Shown in pieces: positions 35,436 to 45,303 of a stretch of 64,000 nucleotides of DNA. Source of the stretch: Shewanella atlantica (GTDB taxonomy: Bacteria > Pseudomonadota > Gammaproteobacteria > Enterobacterales > Shewanellaceae); NCBI RefSeq assembly GCF_003966265.1, contig NZ_RXNV01000011.1, positions 1-64,000 on the forward strand. The letters are read 5' to 3'. The translations under genes and the position numbers were made by a program. Below the pieces are notes generated by a model that was given only the letters and a program-made list of their open reading frames with translations, was not told the DNA's origin and did no database searches. Positions within the stretch are counted from its first letter, which is position 1. Each line of letters opens with the position of its first letter.

Positions 35436-35528
35436 TCTCAACCCGATATAGAATAAAGACTCTCATACTATTTACTTAGCAAACAGATAACGGTTATAGT
35501 TTGACCGCTAGGAAGGCAACAGCTTGTT
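35436..35528. repeat. 93-bp direct repeat A (promoter of barrel gene A)
   Basis: It matches 36772-36864 at 90 of 93 positions. It lies just upstream of the first barrel gene and includes TTGACC preceded by an AT-rich stretch, so it probably carries the promoter. It is a product of duplicating the gene together with its control region. Confidence 0.85.
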
Positions 35529-35625
35529 TAACTTAGATAAAATGCCTGTTCAAGCATGTATCATTCTCTCAAATTATGTATGACTCATCACCTCCTGCGC
35601 TCAAATAATTCAAGGAAGAAATAGA

Positions 35626-36621
35626 ATGAAGAAGAACGCACTCACTGTCGCCATATTCGCCAGTTTCATGGCCTTTTCAGCCAATGCTAATAGCGAAGCT
35701 AAAACCTCATCGGCTAACAGGTACCAACACGAAGCAAACGTAACCCTAAGCACCCACACCGATGACTTTGGGGATGGCCTGTGGAATCTGAATTACCGTT
35801 ACTATCTCCATCCGGTAAATATCGAAAATGGTCCCTACGCGCTCAATGGATTTATCGCTCAAGAGTCAAATATCGGCGCTCAATATACCCAGATGAATAA
35901 CTACTCAGACAATGATATGTATAGTATTCATGGCAGCTATGTTTTCGACTCTAAATGGTTTATTGGAGCAAACTACCAAAAAATAAATATCGACAATGAT
36001 TGGTCTATCTACAGTTTCGATGAAAATCGATACGGCATAAATCTAGGATATTATTTTAACTCCAGTTCAGAGGTTAGCGTCTTTTATCAAAGAAGCGACT
36101 CTAGTGATAGCTATGATGGGAGATATAATGCAACTGTGATTGATGGGCCTGTATTCAAAAGCTCATCTTTTGAAAAAGACGATAGTAACTATGGCGTAAA
36201 TCTACATAGTTTTATACCACTTCAAGCTATAAGCGGCATAGAACTTCTAGCTAATTGGACTCACTCATCTAGCCACGCAACTAACAAAACAATATTCGAT
36301 CCAGGTTCCAGAGTTTATACCTCAGACTCAGATAACGACCAAATACTTATTGCTGCCGATGTCTATATCAATCAATCTTGGTCTATTGGAGCCGACTACT
36401 TATGGGAAGACTGGTATGCAGAGTACAAAGACCCGGATGATATTTATAGCCAGACCATATCAGATAGCAGCAATAGCTTCTACTCTCTAAACACCGCCTA
36501 TTGGTGGCAGATAACAGAAAACTTTGCGGCAAATTTTAAAGTGGCAAAACAGTTTGGCATCGGGGATGCGTACACCCCTGACGGCGTATTAATCGGCATT
36601 ACCGCCAACGCGCGTTTCTAG
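35626..36621 (+). CDS. Putative outer-membrane beta-barrel protein A
   Basis: 331 aa with a signal peptide ending SANA, then the segment YQHEANVTLSTHTDDFGDG and alternating strands rich in Tyr, Trp, Asp and Ser. The end ITANARF fits a barrel-closing strand. GGAAG lies upstream of the ATG. It is a paralogue of the next gene, sharing the pattern DxxWNxxYRYYxxPVN. Function unknown. Confidence 0.7.
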   Translation: MKKNALTVAIFASFMAFSANANSEAKTSSANRYQHEANVTLSTHTDDFGDGLWNLNYRYYLHPVNIENGPYALNGFIAQESNIGAQYTQMNNYSDNDMYSIHGSYVFDSKWFIGANYQKINIDNDWSIYSFDENRYGINLGYYFNSSSEVSVFYQRSDSSDSYDGRYNATVIDGPVFKSSSFEKDDSNYGVNLHSFIPLQAISGIELLANWTHSSSHATNKTIFDPGSRVYTSDSDNDQILIAADVYINQSWSIGADYLWEDWYAEYKDPDDIYSQTISDSSNSFYSLNTAYWWQITENFAANFKVAKQFGIGDAYTPDGVLIGITANARF

Positions 36622-36733
36622 CTCATATAACAATTCAGTAAACGCCCATAAAAATGCCCGTCTTCTGTGGCTAGCAGCCGGCGGGCCAAGGGTATTTTCA
36701 ATGCTTGGCTTCTATCAACATGCGAGTTGTTAC

Positions 36734-36766
36734 CGATGCCAGTTATCGAAACGAGACATCGCCATC
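36734..36766 (-). pseudogene. Fossil 3' end of the MFS transporter gene
   Basis: GATGCCAGTTATCGAAACG and the following GACATCGCCATCA closely match the 3' coding end of the MFS gene at 38017-38049, which encodes MAMPRFDNWHQ on the minus strand. Here it has no gene around it. It marks a tandem duplication whose unit reached into the transporter gene. Confidence 0.75.
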
Positions 36767-36771
36767 AAGTC

Positions 36772-36864
36772 TCTCAACTCAATATAGAATAAAGACTCTC
36801 ATACTATTTACTTAGCAAACAGATAACGGTTATAGTTTGACCGCCAGGAAGGCAACAGCTTGTT
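36772..36864. repeat. 93-bp direct repeat B (promoter of barrel gene B)
   Basis: Second copy of the repeat at 35436-35528, three mismatches, same orientation. It lies about 90 bp upstream of barrel gene B. Confidence 0.85.
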
Positions 36865-36956
36865 CTTATTTAAAAATAATAGATCATGGATGACGGTCCA
36901 TACCGGTGACATCCACATTTCAGCCTTCCTGAGTTAACATTAAACAAGGAAGAGAA

Positions 36957-37865
36957 ATGAACAAAACAAGCCTAACACTAGCCGTATTCTTAGGGCTTAC
37001 CTCTACACACATTTACGCCGTCCAAGATACTGACTACCAACATGAAGCCGAAGTCACTTACGCAGGTTCCAGCGAAAACTTTTCAGATGGTTCATGGAAC
37101 GGACAATATCGATACTATTTCACCCCGGTCAATCAGGATACGACTCCTTATGCCTTGAGTGGCTTTCTCGCTCAAACTTCAAATTTAGGGGGCCAATACA
37201 GCAAACTAGATGCTGATAATTATACTGATTTCACTACCTACGCTATCGATGGTGAATATGTCTTCGCAGACAAATGGTACATTGGCGTCCGTTATCAAAA
37301 TGCAGATTGGGAAAGTTCCCCTTCCACTGCAAACAGTGAATCGGATGCATACGGGGTTACACTAGGTTACTACTTTAACGATACCTCCTCTGTATATGTC
37401 AATTATGGTCAGTCTGAAAATACAACAAAATACAGGATTTGGAATTCAGTGAATGACTTTGACCAAACCGAACTCGACACTACGGCCTACGGGATAGGAG
37501 TTAAAAGTTACCTTCCCCTGTCATCTGGTCAGGGCATTTTATTCTCCGGATTGTTCAACCACTCCTCTTATGATGTGACGGTAACCGGTCCAGACTATAA
37601 TTATCAATTTTCAGACCCTTCGAATAACTTAAGTGCCGCTGCCGATTGGTATATCACCCGTTCATGGTCTGTCGGCGCTATGTATGCAACCTCGTTCTAC
37701 AGTGATAGGGAGTATGGGGATGATAGGGTTGATAGCTACGATATTAATACCGCCTATACCCTGCGTATAACCGATGGACTTTCCGCCAAGTTTAATCTAT
37801 CGAAACAATTAGAACCTGATATGGATGGTGTTTTCGCCGCAATAGGCATAAACGGACGCTTCTAG
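36957..37865 (+). CDS. Putative outer-membrane beta-barrel protein B
   Basis: 302 aa with a signal peptide ending IYA and the same opening as its neighbour (YQHEAEVTYAGSSENFSDG). It ends GINGRF. Compared with protein A the strands align but the loops differ, so the gene duplication is older than the high identity of the 93-bp repeat suggests. The repeat may be kept similar by selection or conversion. AGGAAGAG stands before the ATG. Function unknown. Confidence 0.7.
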   Translation: MNKTSLTLAVFLGLTSTHIYAVQDTDYQHEAEVTYAGSSENFSDGSWNGQYRYYFTPVNQDTTPYALSGFLAQTSNLGGQYSKLDADNYTDFTTYAIDGEYVFADKWYIGVRYQNADWESSPSTANSESDAYGVTLGYYFNDTSSVYVNYGQSENTTKYRIWNSVNDFDQTELDTTAYGIGVKSYLPLSSGQGILFSGLFNHSSYDVTVTGPDYNYQFSDPSNNLSAAADWYITRSWSVGAMYATSFYSDREYGDDRVDSYDINTAYTLRITDGLSAKFNLSKQLEPDMDGVFAAIGINGRF

Positions 37866-37887
37866 CCCTTAAAGCCACCAAACCTCA

Positions 37888-37927
37888 TAAAAAATGCCCG
37901 CTTCCTGTGGTTAGCAGTTGGCGGGCA
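37888..37927 (-). terminator. Terminator between barrel gene B and the MFS gene
   Basis: The stem TGCCCGC/GCGGGCA is followed on the minus strand by a run of T, so it would stop transcription from the MFS gene side. Confidence 0.65.
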
Positions 37928-37942
37928 AGGGGGTGTTTCATT

Positions 37943-37984
37943 TTCTAAGTTCTAAGTTCTAGGTTCTAGGTTCTAGGTTCTAGA
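37943..37984. repeat. Heptanucleotide tandem repeat, six copies
   Basis: Two TTCTAAG units, three TTCTAGG units and one TTCTAGA unit in a row, all in register. It lies between the terminator and the MFS stop, outside coding sequence. A number-variable tract of this type can differ between strains. Confidence 0.9.
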
Positions 37985-37996
37985 ATCATTTAAAAA

Positions 37997-39199
37997 TTAA
38001 TGAGCGTGCTGCTCCTGATGCCAGTTATCGAAACGGGGCATCGCCATCATGGTCAATAAAGTTATCGCTAAAGTGCCCATCACAAATGCAACGGCATAGG
38101 GTGCGGTTAGATCTGTCTGCTGTACTAAGGCGGTAAGCACTGAGGCACCACTCATCTGGATAAATCCTAAGATAGCCGTAGCCGTTCCCGCTCGTTCACC
38201 GAACGCGGCCAATGCCATACTCGTTGCCGGACCAAGCAGCAGGGCAAAACCTATACAGAGCAACATCATAGGCAACATAAAGCTTAATGCGGCAGGTAGT
38301 CCGGTTGCCGGCCCCCACTGCTGCAACAGTACCTGCATGATAGCCGATACAAGCATAGTGGTCAGCGCCAGCATCACAGTAGGTCGGTTGCCCAGCCTGG
38401 TGATCACCATAGGCGCCGCAAAACAGGCAATAATATTAACCGCAGCATTGAGGCCAAACAGTCCGCTGAATGTCAGCTCTGACATGCCCAAAGTTTCGAT
38501 TATCCAAACCGGCGCGTATGAGACATAACTCAGAATCGCGGCCATACCTGCCATGCATGAGAAGGCATAGAAAAGAAAGTGTGGCTCTATGATAACGGGC
38601 TTGTAACGTGACCAACGATATAGTGGCCCTGTTGTCACAGTGTTCGCAGGACGGGTTTCAGGCAGACGGTACCCGACCAGAACCATCATGACGATGGCAT
38701 AAAGCATCATAAATATGAAAGTAGAGCGCCAGCCAAACTGCAGTGCCAACAGACCACCTAAAGTTGGGGCAAGCGCCGGGATCACACAGATAACGCCGTT
38801 CAGGTAACTGTAGTAGCGCGCGCTCTCTTTGGGTGTGAAACAATCACGCACGGCACTGAAGACCACTATCGAGGTCGAACAAGCCGCTAACCCCTGTAGC
38901 ACTCTGGCTATCTGCAACCAATGAAATTCCATGGCGACAGCCGCGAGTATACTGCTCGCGATATAAAGTAAGATGCCACCCATGGCGATGGGGCGACGAC
39001 CATATCTATCGGCCAGAGGACCTATGATAATTTGGCCTACCCCCATAGCGAACAAAAAGAGTACCAGTGTCGACTGCACCTCACTTGCCGATACCGAGAA
39101 CTCGGCAGCCATAGTTGGCATGGAAGGCAGATAAATATCGATGGCTAAAGGGCTCAATACAACCATAGACATTAAGACAGGTAACAGATTTCGACGCAT
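37997..39199 (-). CDS. MFS drug-efflux transporter, Bcr/CflA family
   Basis: 400 aa with 12 predicted membrane helices. Motif A is GPLADRYGRRPIAMGG, near residue 60, and SPLAIDIYLPSMPTMA near the N-terminus is typical of the Bcr/CflA branch of drug:H+ antiporters. GAGAGAAA lies upstream of the ATG. It is divergent from a LysR gene that may regulate it. Substrate unknown. Confidence 0.88.
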   Translation of the reverse strand: MRRNLLPVLMSMVVLSPLAIDIYLPSMPTMAAEFSVSASEVQSTLVLFLFAMGVGQIIIGPLADRYGRRPIAMGGILLYIASSILAAVAMEFHWLQIARVLQGLAACSTSIVVFSAVRDCFTPKESARYYSYLNGVICVIPALAPTLGGLLALQFGWRSTFIFMMLYAIVMMVLVGYRLPETRPANTVTTGPLYRWSRYKPVIIEPHFLFYAFSCMAGMAAILSYVSYAPVWIIETLGMSELTFSGLFGLNAAVNIIACFAAPMVITRLGNRPTVMLALTTMLVSAIMQVLLQQWGPATGLPAALSFMLPMMLLCIGFALLLGPATSMALAAFGERAGTATAILGFIQMSGASVLTALVQQTDLTAPYAVAFVMGTLAITLLTMMAMPRFDNWHQEQHAH

Positions 39200-39307
39200 G
39201 ATTTCTCTCTATATTGGAACGTTATTCTATGAAAGCAATTTTAGCGCACCCAAGTTATGAACAGAAATGGTATGATTTCAGAACTGAATTTCCCTGTAGG
39301 AATATCT

Positions 39308-40270
39308 ATGAACCTGAATGATCTGGCCAGAATCGATCTTAATCTGTTAGTTATTCTGCAGGTACTACTCGAAGAGCAAAGTGTCACCCGCGCGGCTAAC
39401 CGATTGCACCTAAGTCAATCAGCACTAAGCAAAAGCTTGAGCCGTCTGCGGGAAGCATTAGGTGACCCACTCTTTGTTCGTACCGCTCATGGGTTAAAGC
39501 CCACAGCCCACGCAGTACAACTCAGCGATAAGCTGCCAAGCTTACTGGAAAAGCTATCACAACTGACTCAGCCGCCCACTTTTACTCCCGCGAGCAGCGA
39601 TCGCCAGTTCTCTTTTGCTATGGTCGAGAGTGCCTATGAGACTCTACTCCCCTACTTTATCGGGCCATTGCTAAGCAATGCGCCTAACTTAAGGCTGGAT
39701 AGCTATGTTTGGATGGGGAAATCGATACAAGATCTACAAAAAGGTCAGGTAGATTTTGGTATTGCCGGACGCGATCTCCATCCCCAATCAAACGTTCATA
39801 TCGATCACCTTCCTGATGGCATTGCCCATCAGTTACTTTTTACCGATCATCAAATATGCCTGGTCAGAGAGGAGCACCCCATCCTCTCTGCCATCACAAC
39901 AGGCAACTGGAATCTGGATATCTATTTAGAGATGTCACATGTACAGGTTCGTTGCGAAGGGAATGAATGGTGGGCTTTAGATTATCATCTGGCAGAGCAA
40001 GGTCATAGACGGCGACTAAGCACAACCGTTCCTGATTTTTATGGAGCCGCGAGTGTCTGTGCCCACAGCGATCTGATCTTTACCGTCCCCTCAAGCTTTG
40101 CTCGTCACGCTAAAAAGTTATACCCGTTGGTTGAGCTGCCGCTACCTTTTGACTTTATCCCTTTAGCCTATGTGCTCCTCTGGCATGAACGAAATAATGA
40201 CGAGCCAGGACACAGATGGATGCGAGAAACCATCTGCAAGAGTGTTGCCGATGCATTTAGCAATATTTAA
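39308..40270 (+). CDS. LysR-family transcriptional regulator
   Basis: About 320 aa from the ATG that follows AGGA by seven bases. An extension of 17 codons upstream is rejected because LysR proteins of this type begin NLNDLARIDLNLLVILQ. The helix-turn-helix is AANRLHLSQSALSKSLSRLR. It is divergent from the Bcr/CflA pump, a common regulator-pump pairing. Confidence 0.86.
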   Translation: MNLNDLARIDLNLLVILQVLLEEQSVTRAANRLHLSQSALSKSLSRLREALGDPLFVRTAHGLKPTAHAVQLSDKLPSLLEKLSQLTQPPTFTPASSDRQFSFAMVESAYETLLPYFIGPLLSNAPNLRLDSYVWMGKSIQDLQKGQVDFGIAGRDLHPQSNVHIDHLPDGIAHQLLFTDHQICLVREEHPILSAITTGNWNLDIYLEMSHVQVRCEGNEWWALDYHLAEQGHRRRLSTTVPDFYGAASVCAHSDLIFTVPSSFARHAKKLYPLVELPLPFDFIPLAYVLLWHERNNDEPGHRWMRETICKSVADAFSNI

Positions 40271-40463
40271 AGTTGAGTATATATTGCTATTCAGCTTGCA
40301 TTAATCATCCATACCGTATCATTGTCATTCATCGTCTCTGGTCGCTGTTTCAGGGGCCCTGAAGACAATCTGTTACATTTTCAGCCCAAGATTAACTGAA
40401 TTTAACGTGATCTGAGGTCAATAAATATGCAGACTAAGTATCAGACTATTTTTTGGAGTTTTT

Positions 40464-40829
40464 ATGATCTACAGTCAATTTCAGCAATCACCTTTCCAGA
40501 ATAGGTTCTCCGGTGTCAAAGGCTGGATGGCTTTCGCTATAGGTCTGGCCGTGATAACACTAACACTGATAGCGCTGCCATTTGTGTTGCTTATCGGTGC
40601 AGTCAGTTTCATTTTATTGAGCCTATTTGGACGGATATTTCTTAAGAGACAGCTTGCGCGCTTTCGTCAGCAGCAGGAACAAGGCGTCTACGGTGCGCAG
40701 CAGGAAGCAGGCTTTTCGCAGGCCAATGTTGAGAGAGACTCTCAAGCATTCAGAGAAAGCCCTTTTGCCGAACAACGCCCCCGGGTGAGTCCACATCAGG
40801 GACGTACCTTCGAACATGATCCGAACTAA
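40464..40829 (+). CDS. Small membrane protein of unknown function
   Basis: 121 aa. Two closely spaced hydrophobic segments (about residues 20-50) are followed by a polar tail rich in Gln and Arg. GGAG precedes the ATG. No family recognised. Confidence 0.65.
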   Translation: MIYSQFQQSPFQNRFSGVKGWMAFAIGLAVITLTLIALPFVLLIGAVSFILLSLFGRIFLKRQLARFRQQQEQGVYGAQQEAGFSQANVERDSQAFRESPFAEQRPRVSPHQGRTFEHDPN

Positions 40830-40874
40830 TAGCCGGTTCAGCCCCTGCTAGCTGGTAACCGATAACTAGCAGAG

Positions 40875-40897
40875 ACGCTTGCCTCGGCAGGCGTTTT
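40875..40897 (+). terminator. Intrinsic terminator
   Basis: ACGCTTGCC-TC-GGCAGGCGT with five T, 46 bases after the stop of the small membrane protein gene. Confidence 0.85.
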
Positions 40898-40940
40898 TCG
40901 TTTTAGGGAGTCAGGAACTCACTCGCTTATAGGCAAGATG

Positions 40941-42191
40941 TCAGGTCGTAAACTGTGATGCGCTAAGGGGTCTTCTGAGCAGGGCTTCGAAACGTTTCCA
41001 GCGCTCAACGGCAGTGGCATTACCGCCCCTCTCAACCCAACGTGCCACACTCTCTTCACCATGGTTATAATTAATGACATAGGCTCGATTAGAGAGGTAA
41101 AACTTTACCCTCTGCCTGGCTCGTGACTCGCTATATAGCCCATAATTTATCAAGAGGCACTCGGCATCACTCACCGAAATGTGGCCATCGGTTAACTGCT
41201 CACAGACCAGATTATCCAGATAAGCCAACTTCTTATAACAAGTGAGTACCCTATGGTAGTGCTCAATATCCCCATCAATTCCAGCCAGGGGCATGAGAGA
41301 GTCACGCTCAAATTCGACCACTTCATCTTCTGACATGATCAGGCGCAAGCCATAGTTAGCACTGCCTTCAGACAAGAATGAGATAGGACTATAGAGTGGA
41401 TAGATGGCATATTCTATCCACCGCGCCCCTCTGACTAAATCTTGCTCCTGCAGCAGGTTAAACACGTGGTGACCCGGGTAACCTTCGTGGCTGGCAAGCT
41501 CCAGACAACGCTCGATATAGAGAGGTTGATCCTGATTGAGCTGTATCAGACTCTGGTAATTTCCTTGATACCAGTTGTACGCCGTCCAAATTTTGTCATT
41601 TACAAACTCGATGCTGAAACTTTCATTCTCTGGTAAGCGAATATGGACCCCGGTTAACACTCTCGCTTTCTCAACGGCCGCCTCGAATACCTGTGGAACT
41701 CTGTTTTGAGGTACGATAAAACAGGCCCTGAACGCTTCGAAGCGTTCGGCTAACGAGCCTTTACCCGGTAATAGCCCATCCATTTCCACCAGTGAAGAAT
41801 CAAAATACTCCAGACTGAACTTATTAGCCTGAGCATCGTAAAGGCCAATCGATTCAACATCAAAACTTCCTCTCTTCCCCTGAAGGTGACGAATAAAGTA
41901 ACCCACCGAAGCCAGTTGTGTTCTCAGGAATGTATGCCGTGAAACGAGCTTAGCATCGACATTAACCAAGGCCACGCCATCTAACTCACAAAGCAGTCTT
42001 TTTGCATCGAGATCCAGTAATGAAAGAGACACTAACTGGCACTCTTTGCGCCACAACTCAGGGCCATAATAGGCGTCAACATAGAAAGGATCATGCATAC
42101 CGACGGCTAGAACCAGCTTTACATAAGATTGTGCCAACTCATTGAGTCGTTCATTTTCTGATTGGGTAGCGGTAGGCAAGGTTGTTTCCAT
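40941..42191 (-). CDS. DUF885-like putative metallopeptidase
   Basis: 416 aa, no signal peptide. The zinc-binding motif HEGYPGHH near residue 235 is the hallmark of DUF885 (M32/M3-like) proteins. A helical, acidic C-terminal half follows, with GSANYGLRLI further on. Family members are thought to be peptidases but are little studied. The ribosome site is weak. Confidence 0.75.
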   Translation of the reverse strand: METTLPTATQSENERLNELAQSYVKLVLAVGMHDPFYVDAYYGPELWRKECQLVSLSLLDLDAKRLLCELDGVALVNVDAKLVSRHTFLRTQLASVGYFIRHLQGKRGSFDVESIGLYDAQANKFSLEYFDSSLVEMDGLLPGKGSLAERFEAFRACFIVPQNRVPQVFEAAVEKARVLTGVHIRLPENESFSIEFVNDKIWTAYNWYQGNYQSLIQLNQDQPLYIERCLELASHEGYPGHHVFNLLQEQDLVRGARWIEYAIYPLYSPISFLSEGSANYGLRLIMSEDEVVEFERDSLMPLAGIDGDIEHYHRVLTCYKKLAYLDNLVCEQLTDGHISVSDAECLLINYGLYSESRARQRVKFYLSNRAYVINYNHGEESVARWVERGGNATAVERWKRFEALLRRPLSASQFTT

Positions 42192-42287
42192 TCACATTGG
42201 CTCAAGAAGCAATATTACCATTTTGCATATTGTATGCAAGAATCCGATTGGTATAAGTTCTCAAAGTGAGTAACAACCGTTTATCGA

Positions 42288-43703
42288 TTAGGAGAGAAGT
42301 TCTTTTGCTCGCTGAAGAGAGGCGAGTTCATCGGTGTTATCTGTCATCGACAACACATTTTCAACCTGTAGTGACAGTGACTCCCATAAGGGGTCTATCA
42401 CGGCCAACTCTTGGGTATTACTCCGCTCACGAGCCAGTTTTAGTAGCGCCGCCGATCCCACAACATCTATTTTCCCCAACATACCATCGGCCAAAGCGAT
42501 ACTCAGCTCAATCATGGCGGGGACACTGTGGCCATATTTAATCGCTTCCCGTAAGTACCTCTCGGCCTGTGAGAGATCGTATCCAAAAGCATTATCGTCA
42601 TTCAACATAGATTGCGCGCGGGCCAGCATGGCATCTACCTGTCCCTGCTCTGCCGCTTCGGCCATCCACTGCTCACTGGCAATACCATCGGCATCGCAAC
42701 CCTCGCCCCGCGCTAACATTAACGCTAAATGATACTGAGCATGGGGAAAGCCTGCCTGAGCGGCTTTGGCGATAAAATGCTTTGCCTTTTCAAGATCGCC
42801 GCGCTGATAAAACAGTACCCCTAAGTTGGCTATCGCTTCTGATTGTTCAAGATCCGCGGCCAGCTGAAGGTAATGTTGAGCCTTATCAGAATCAAGTTGA
42901 ATGCTCTCACCGCCAACCAAATAGAAATAGCCGAGTAACGCCATGGCATTCGCCACATTGGCTTGTGCTGCAGTCTCTATGGCTTGTTCGCCGCCAGCAA
43001 CATCAACCTTACCGCTATAACCATGAATAAGTGCTACGCCTGACTCATAGAGCGCATCCATATTGCTGTCGGCGGCTTGAGTAAACCAATACTCAGCTTT
43101 CTTGAATGTACCGTCAGAAAGCTTATCCGGAGATTCTTGATCTTCCTCCAGCTCGGCTAACGCCTGCTCCTGCTCTCTCTGCATCAAGGCTTTAGTCTTA
43201 AGAGACATGCCGACTAAGTATTGCGCCAGAGGCTCTGACTCCATCACTGCTCGATAACACAGATCCCGTCCGGCAAAAGAGTCGAAAGCTTCAAAACGAT
43301 ATTCTGGAAGAGGATTGCCGGTAACCTGAGTAAACACAGACGCGACAAGATTCAGCAGTTTCTCTATCGATTTCTCACTTAACTCAAGTAACTGCTCAGG
43401 AGTCAGGTGATACTTTTCCGGATGTGCCCCGCGGTTACCGTCACCTCGCAACTTATGCAGGGCTCTGGTAGTACGCACATTGATCACTCGTCTCTGATTA
43501 AGCGTTTCGATCCTGTCATATAGGTTGGGGCTATCGAAGGTTATCCCTTTGGGCTTAGCCAGCAGCTCGGTCAACTTGTGTGTAAAGCTGCGAATTTGAA
43601 GCAAGGCTTGGGTGGGGACATCCCGGACATAGCTTTTGGCTACCCCGTAATCATGACCCAGCTCAGCAGAAAACTGAGTAACGAATTCGACATCAGTAAG
43701 CAC
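42288..43703 (-). CDS. Sel1-repeat protein with N-terminal DUF4145-like domain
   Basis: 471 aa. The N-terminal region (ALLQIRSFTHKLTELLAK and LHKLRGDGNRGAHP) looks like the DUF4145 domain often found in nucleic-acid or defence proteins. Several Sel1/TPR-like repeats follow (for example KAEYWFTQAADSN and AQYHLALMLARGEG). The start is a GTG with GGAG nine bases upstream. A scaffold or interaction role is likely; the partner is unknown. Confidence 0.75.
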   Translation of the reverse strand: MLTDVEFVTQFSAELGHDYGVAKSYVRDVPTQALLQIRSFTHKLTELLAKPKGITFDSPNLYDRIETLNQRRVINVRTTRALHKLRGDGNRGAHPEKYHLTPEQLLELSEKSIEKLLNLVASVFTQVTGNPLPEYRFEAFDSFAGRDLCYRAVMESEPLAQYLVGMSLKTKALMQREQEQALAELEEDQESPDKLSDGTFKKAEYWFTQAADSNMDALYESGVALIHGYSGKVDVAGGEQAIETAAQANVANAMALLGYFYLVGGESIQLDSDKAQHYLQLAADLEQSEAIANLGVLFYQRGDLEKAKHFIAKAAQAGFPHAQYHLALMLARGEGCDADGIASEQWMAEAAEQGQVDAMLARAQSMLNDDNAFGYDLSQAERYLREAIKYGHSVPAMIELSIALADGMLGKIDVVGSAALLKLARERSNTQELAVIDPLWESLSLQVENVLSMTDNTDELASLQRAKELLS

Positions 43704-43760
43704 AACAGCTACTCCGGGGAATCGAGTTCCCGGGCTAAAAACCCGGGAGTCTCTGTAATG

Positions 43761-44474
43761 TTAAGCCTGTTCTTCCACTTTAGGGCGAGACACCATATAT
43801 AAGCGGAAAAGCGCAACGTTAACAAAAAGTCCAATGAAGGCAATAAAGACTTCAACAATTAACTGAAGTGGGAAACCTACACTTTGTGCAGCAGAGGAAA
43901 GCACACCACCTATCAAAGACAATGGGATATAAAGCATCAATACCAACAAGGTTTTGAACGCAATAGGACCACTGAAATTAAAGCTACCCTTTATCGCTTC
44001 CAGTGGAGTCAATCGCTCGACCACCACCATGAAGTTGACATAGGCTAATCTCGCGAAAATATAGATACTAATGACCAGACCCACCAGCCATAACGGTCCG
44101 AAGGCAGCAAACAGCATGACAGGAGCTAAGATTGCTAAACCGGAAAATACCCCGGCGAGCAGCAGCGGAGGCACGAAACTCAGACTCGTTTTAAGAACAA
44201 GCGCTGTGTTGACTTCATGTCCCTGTGAGCGTATCTCCATAAAGAGTGTTAGCGATGCGATCAACAGAGAGAAAACCAGTAATAGCGCCATCACGGCCGC
44301 CATATGCAGTGCACCAAACTGGGGATTTTCCAGATCTGCATTCGCCATCTCCATACCCAACCAAAGTTGAATACCTACCTGAACAAATAAAATAGGAACA
44401 GTGAGAGCAGCTAACTGACTAATATGATTGCGAAAGAAGTTATATGCTTCGGTAAATATCGCGGACAATGACAT
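43761..44474 (-). CDS. YciC-like multi-pass membrane protein
   Basis: About 237 aa with six predicted membrane helices and the opening SLSAIFTEAYNFFRNH, as in the YciC (UPF0259) group of inner-membrane proteins of unknown function. I chose the ATG with GGA 8 bases upstream; a TTG four codons earlier is in frame. It is followed 57 bp later by the Sel1 gene. Confidence 0.75.
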   Translation of the reverse strand: MSLSAIFTEAYNFFRNHISQLAALTVPILFVQVGIQLWLGMEMANADLENPQFGALHMAAVMALLLVFSLLIASLTLFMEIRSQGHEVNTALVLKTSLSFVPPLLLAGVFSGLAILAPVMLFAAFGPLWLVGLVISIYIFARLAYVNFMVVVERLTPLEAIKGSFNFSGPIAFKTLLVLMLYIPLSLIGGVLSSAAQSVGFPLQLIVEVFIAFIGLFVNVALFRLYMVSRPKVEEQA

Positions 44475-44658
44475 GCGCGTTTCCAATTAATAAATTAAAT
44501 AAGACAATAAGGCCAATAGAATACCCAAGTTTTATATTGTTTGCACAGAAGAAATGGACAATTGGTGAGCTATCTATCGTAAAAAAGCTGCAATATTTTT
44601 GTTAAAAAAGCTAGAATGCTCGCAATATTCGGATTTATTCACCACTGGAAGGCTAACA

Positions 44659-45177
44659 ATGAAACTATCTGCTGTGACTGGCTTACTACTCGGCAGCCTA
44701 ATGATGAGCTCACCTGCAACGGCAGGTTGGTTTGACGATCTAACCTCGAAGGAAGAGGTGAAACCTCAGGTAACACAGACCCAGAGCAGTGATCTCGTTG
44801 GCAGTGTGATGTCGCAACTCGGACTCAATCAGTCTCAGGCTGAGGGAGGCTTGGGCAGCTTGTTTTCTCTGGCTCAGTCGACATTGGGTGGTGATGACTT
44901 CGGACCAATAGCCAGTGCCATTCCAAATATGGATAGCCTTCTCTCTGCGGCTCCGGCTATCGATAGTGACTCGGGAATTTCCGGACTTCTCTCTCAAGCC
45001 GGTGATCTGGGTGCTTCTTTGCAAGGTGGCGCTCAAATCTATGATGCCTTCGAGAAACTTGGGATCTCAAAGGAGCTGGCGGTGCCTATGATAGATATTG
45101 TCAAAGGCTACTTAGATGCCAATGCCGGCAATGGCACCACTGATCTCTTGATAAAAGGGTTAGGTGCGATTCTTTAA
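44659..45177 (+). CDS. Exported DUF2780-type protein
   Basis: About 172 aa. It has a signal peptide ending ATAG and a low-complexity Gly/Ser/Leu-rich body (SVMSQLGLNQSQAEGGLGSL), then KLGISKELAVPMIDIVKGYLD near the end. This is the pattern of the DUF2780 (VcgC/VcgE) proteins of marine gammaproteobacteria. AAGG stands before the ATG. Function unknown. Confidence 0.72.
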   Translation: MKLSAVTGLLLGSLMMSSPATAGWFDDLTSKEEVKPQVTQTQSSDLVGSVMSQLGLNQSQAEGGLGSLFSLAQSTLGGDDFGPIASAIPNMDSLLSAAPAIDSDSGISGLLSQAGDLGASLQGGAQIYDAFEKLGISKELAVPMIDIVKGYLDANAGNGTTDLLIKGLGAIL

Positions 45178-45303
45178 GCGTCATATCTGAGTTTACTTTT
45201 CGCCCCTTATGCCCATCATATTGTTGAAAAGTGAACTCTTACCCCTTCTACGACTCTAACCCTGTAAGCTTCGATCTTTTGATTATTCACAGGTAACCCA
45301 TTC

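Larger units (their letters stand above)
36622..36956. other. 335-bp spacer with duplication fossils
   Basis: Three parts are seen. First a terminator-like stem at about 36649-36688 (GCCCG/CGGGC) resembles the one at 37888-37927. Then comes a 33-bp remnant of the MFS gene end at 36734-36766, then direct repeat B. The order repeats what follows barrel gene B. Confidence 0.75.
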
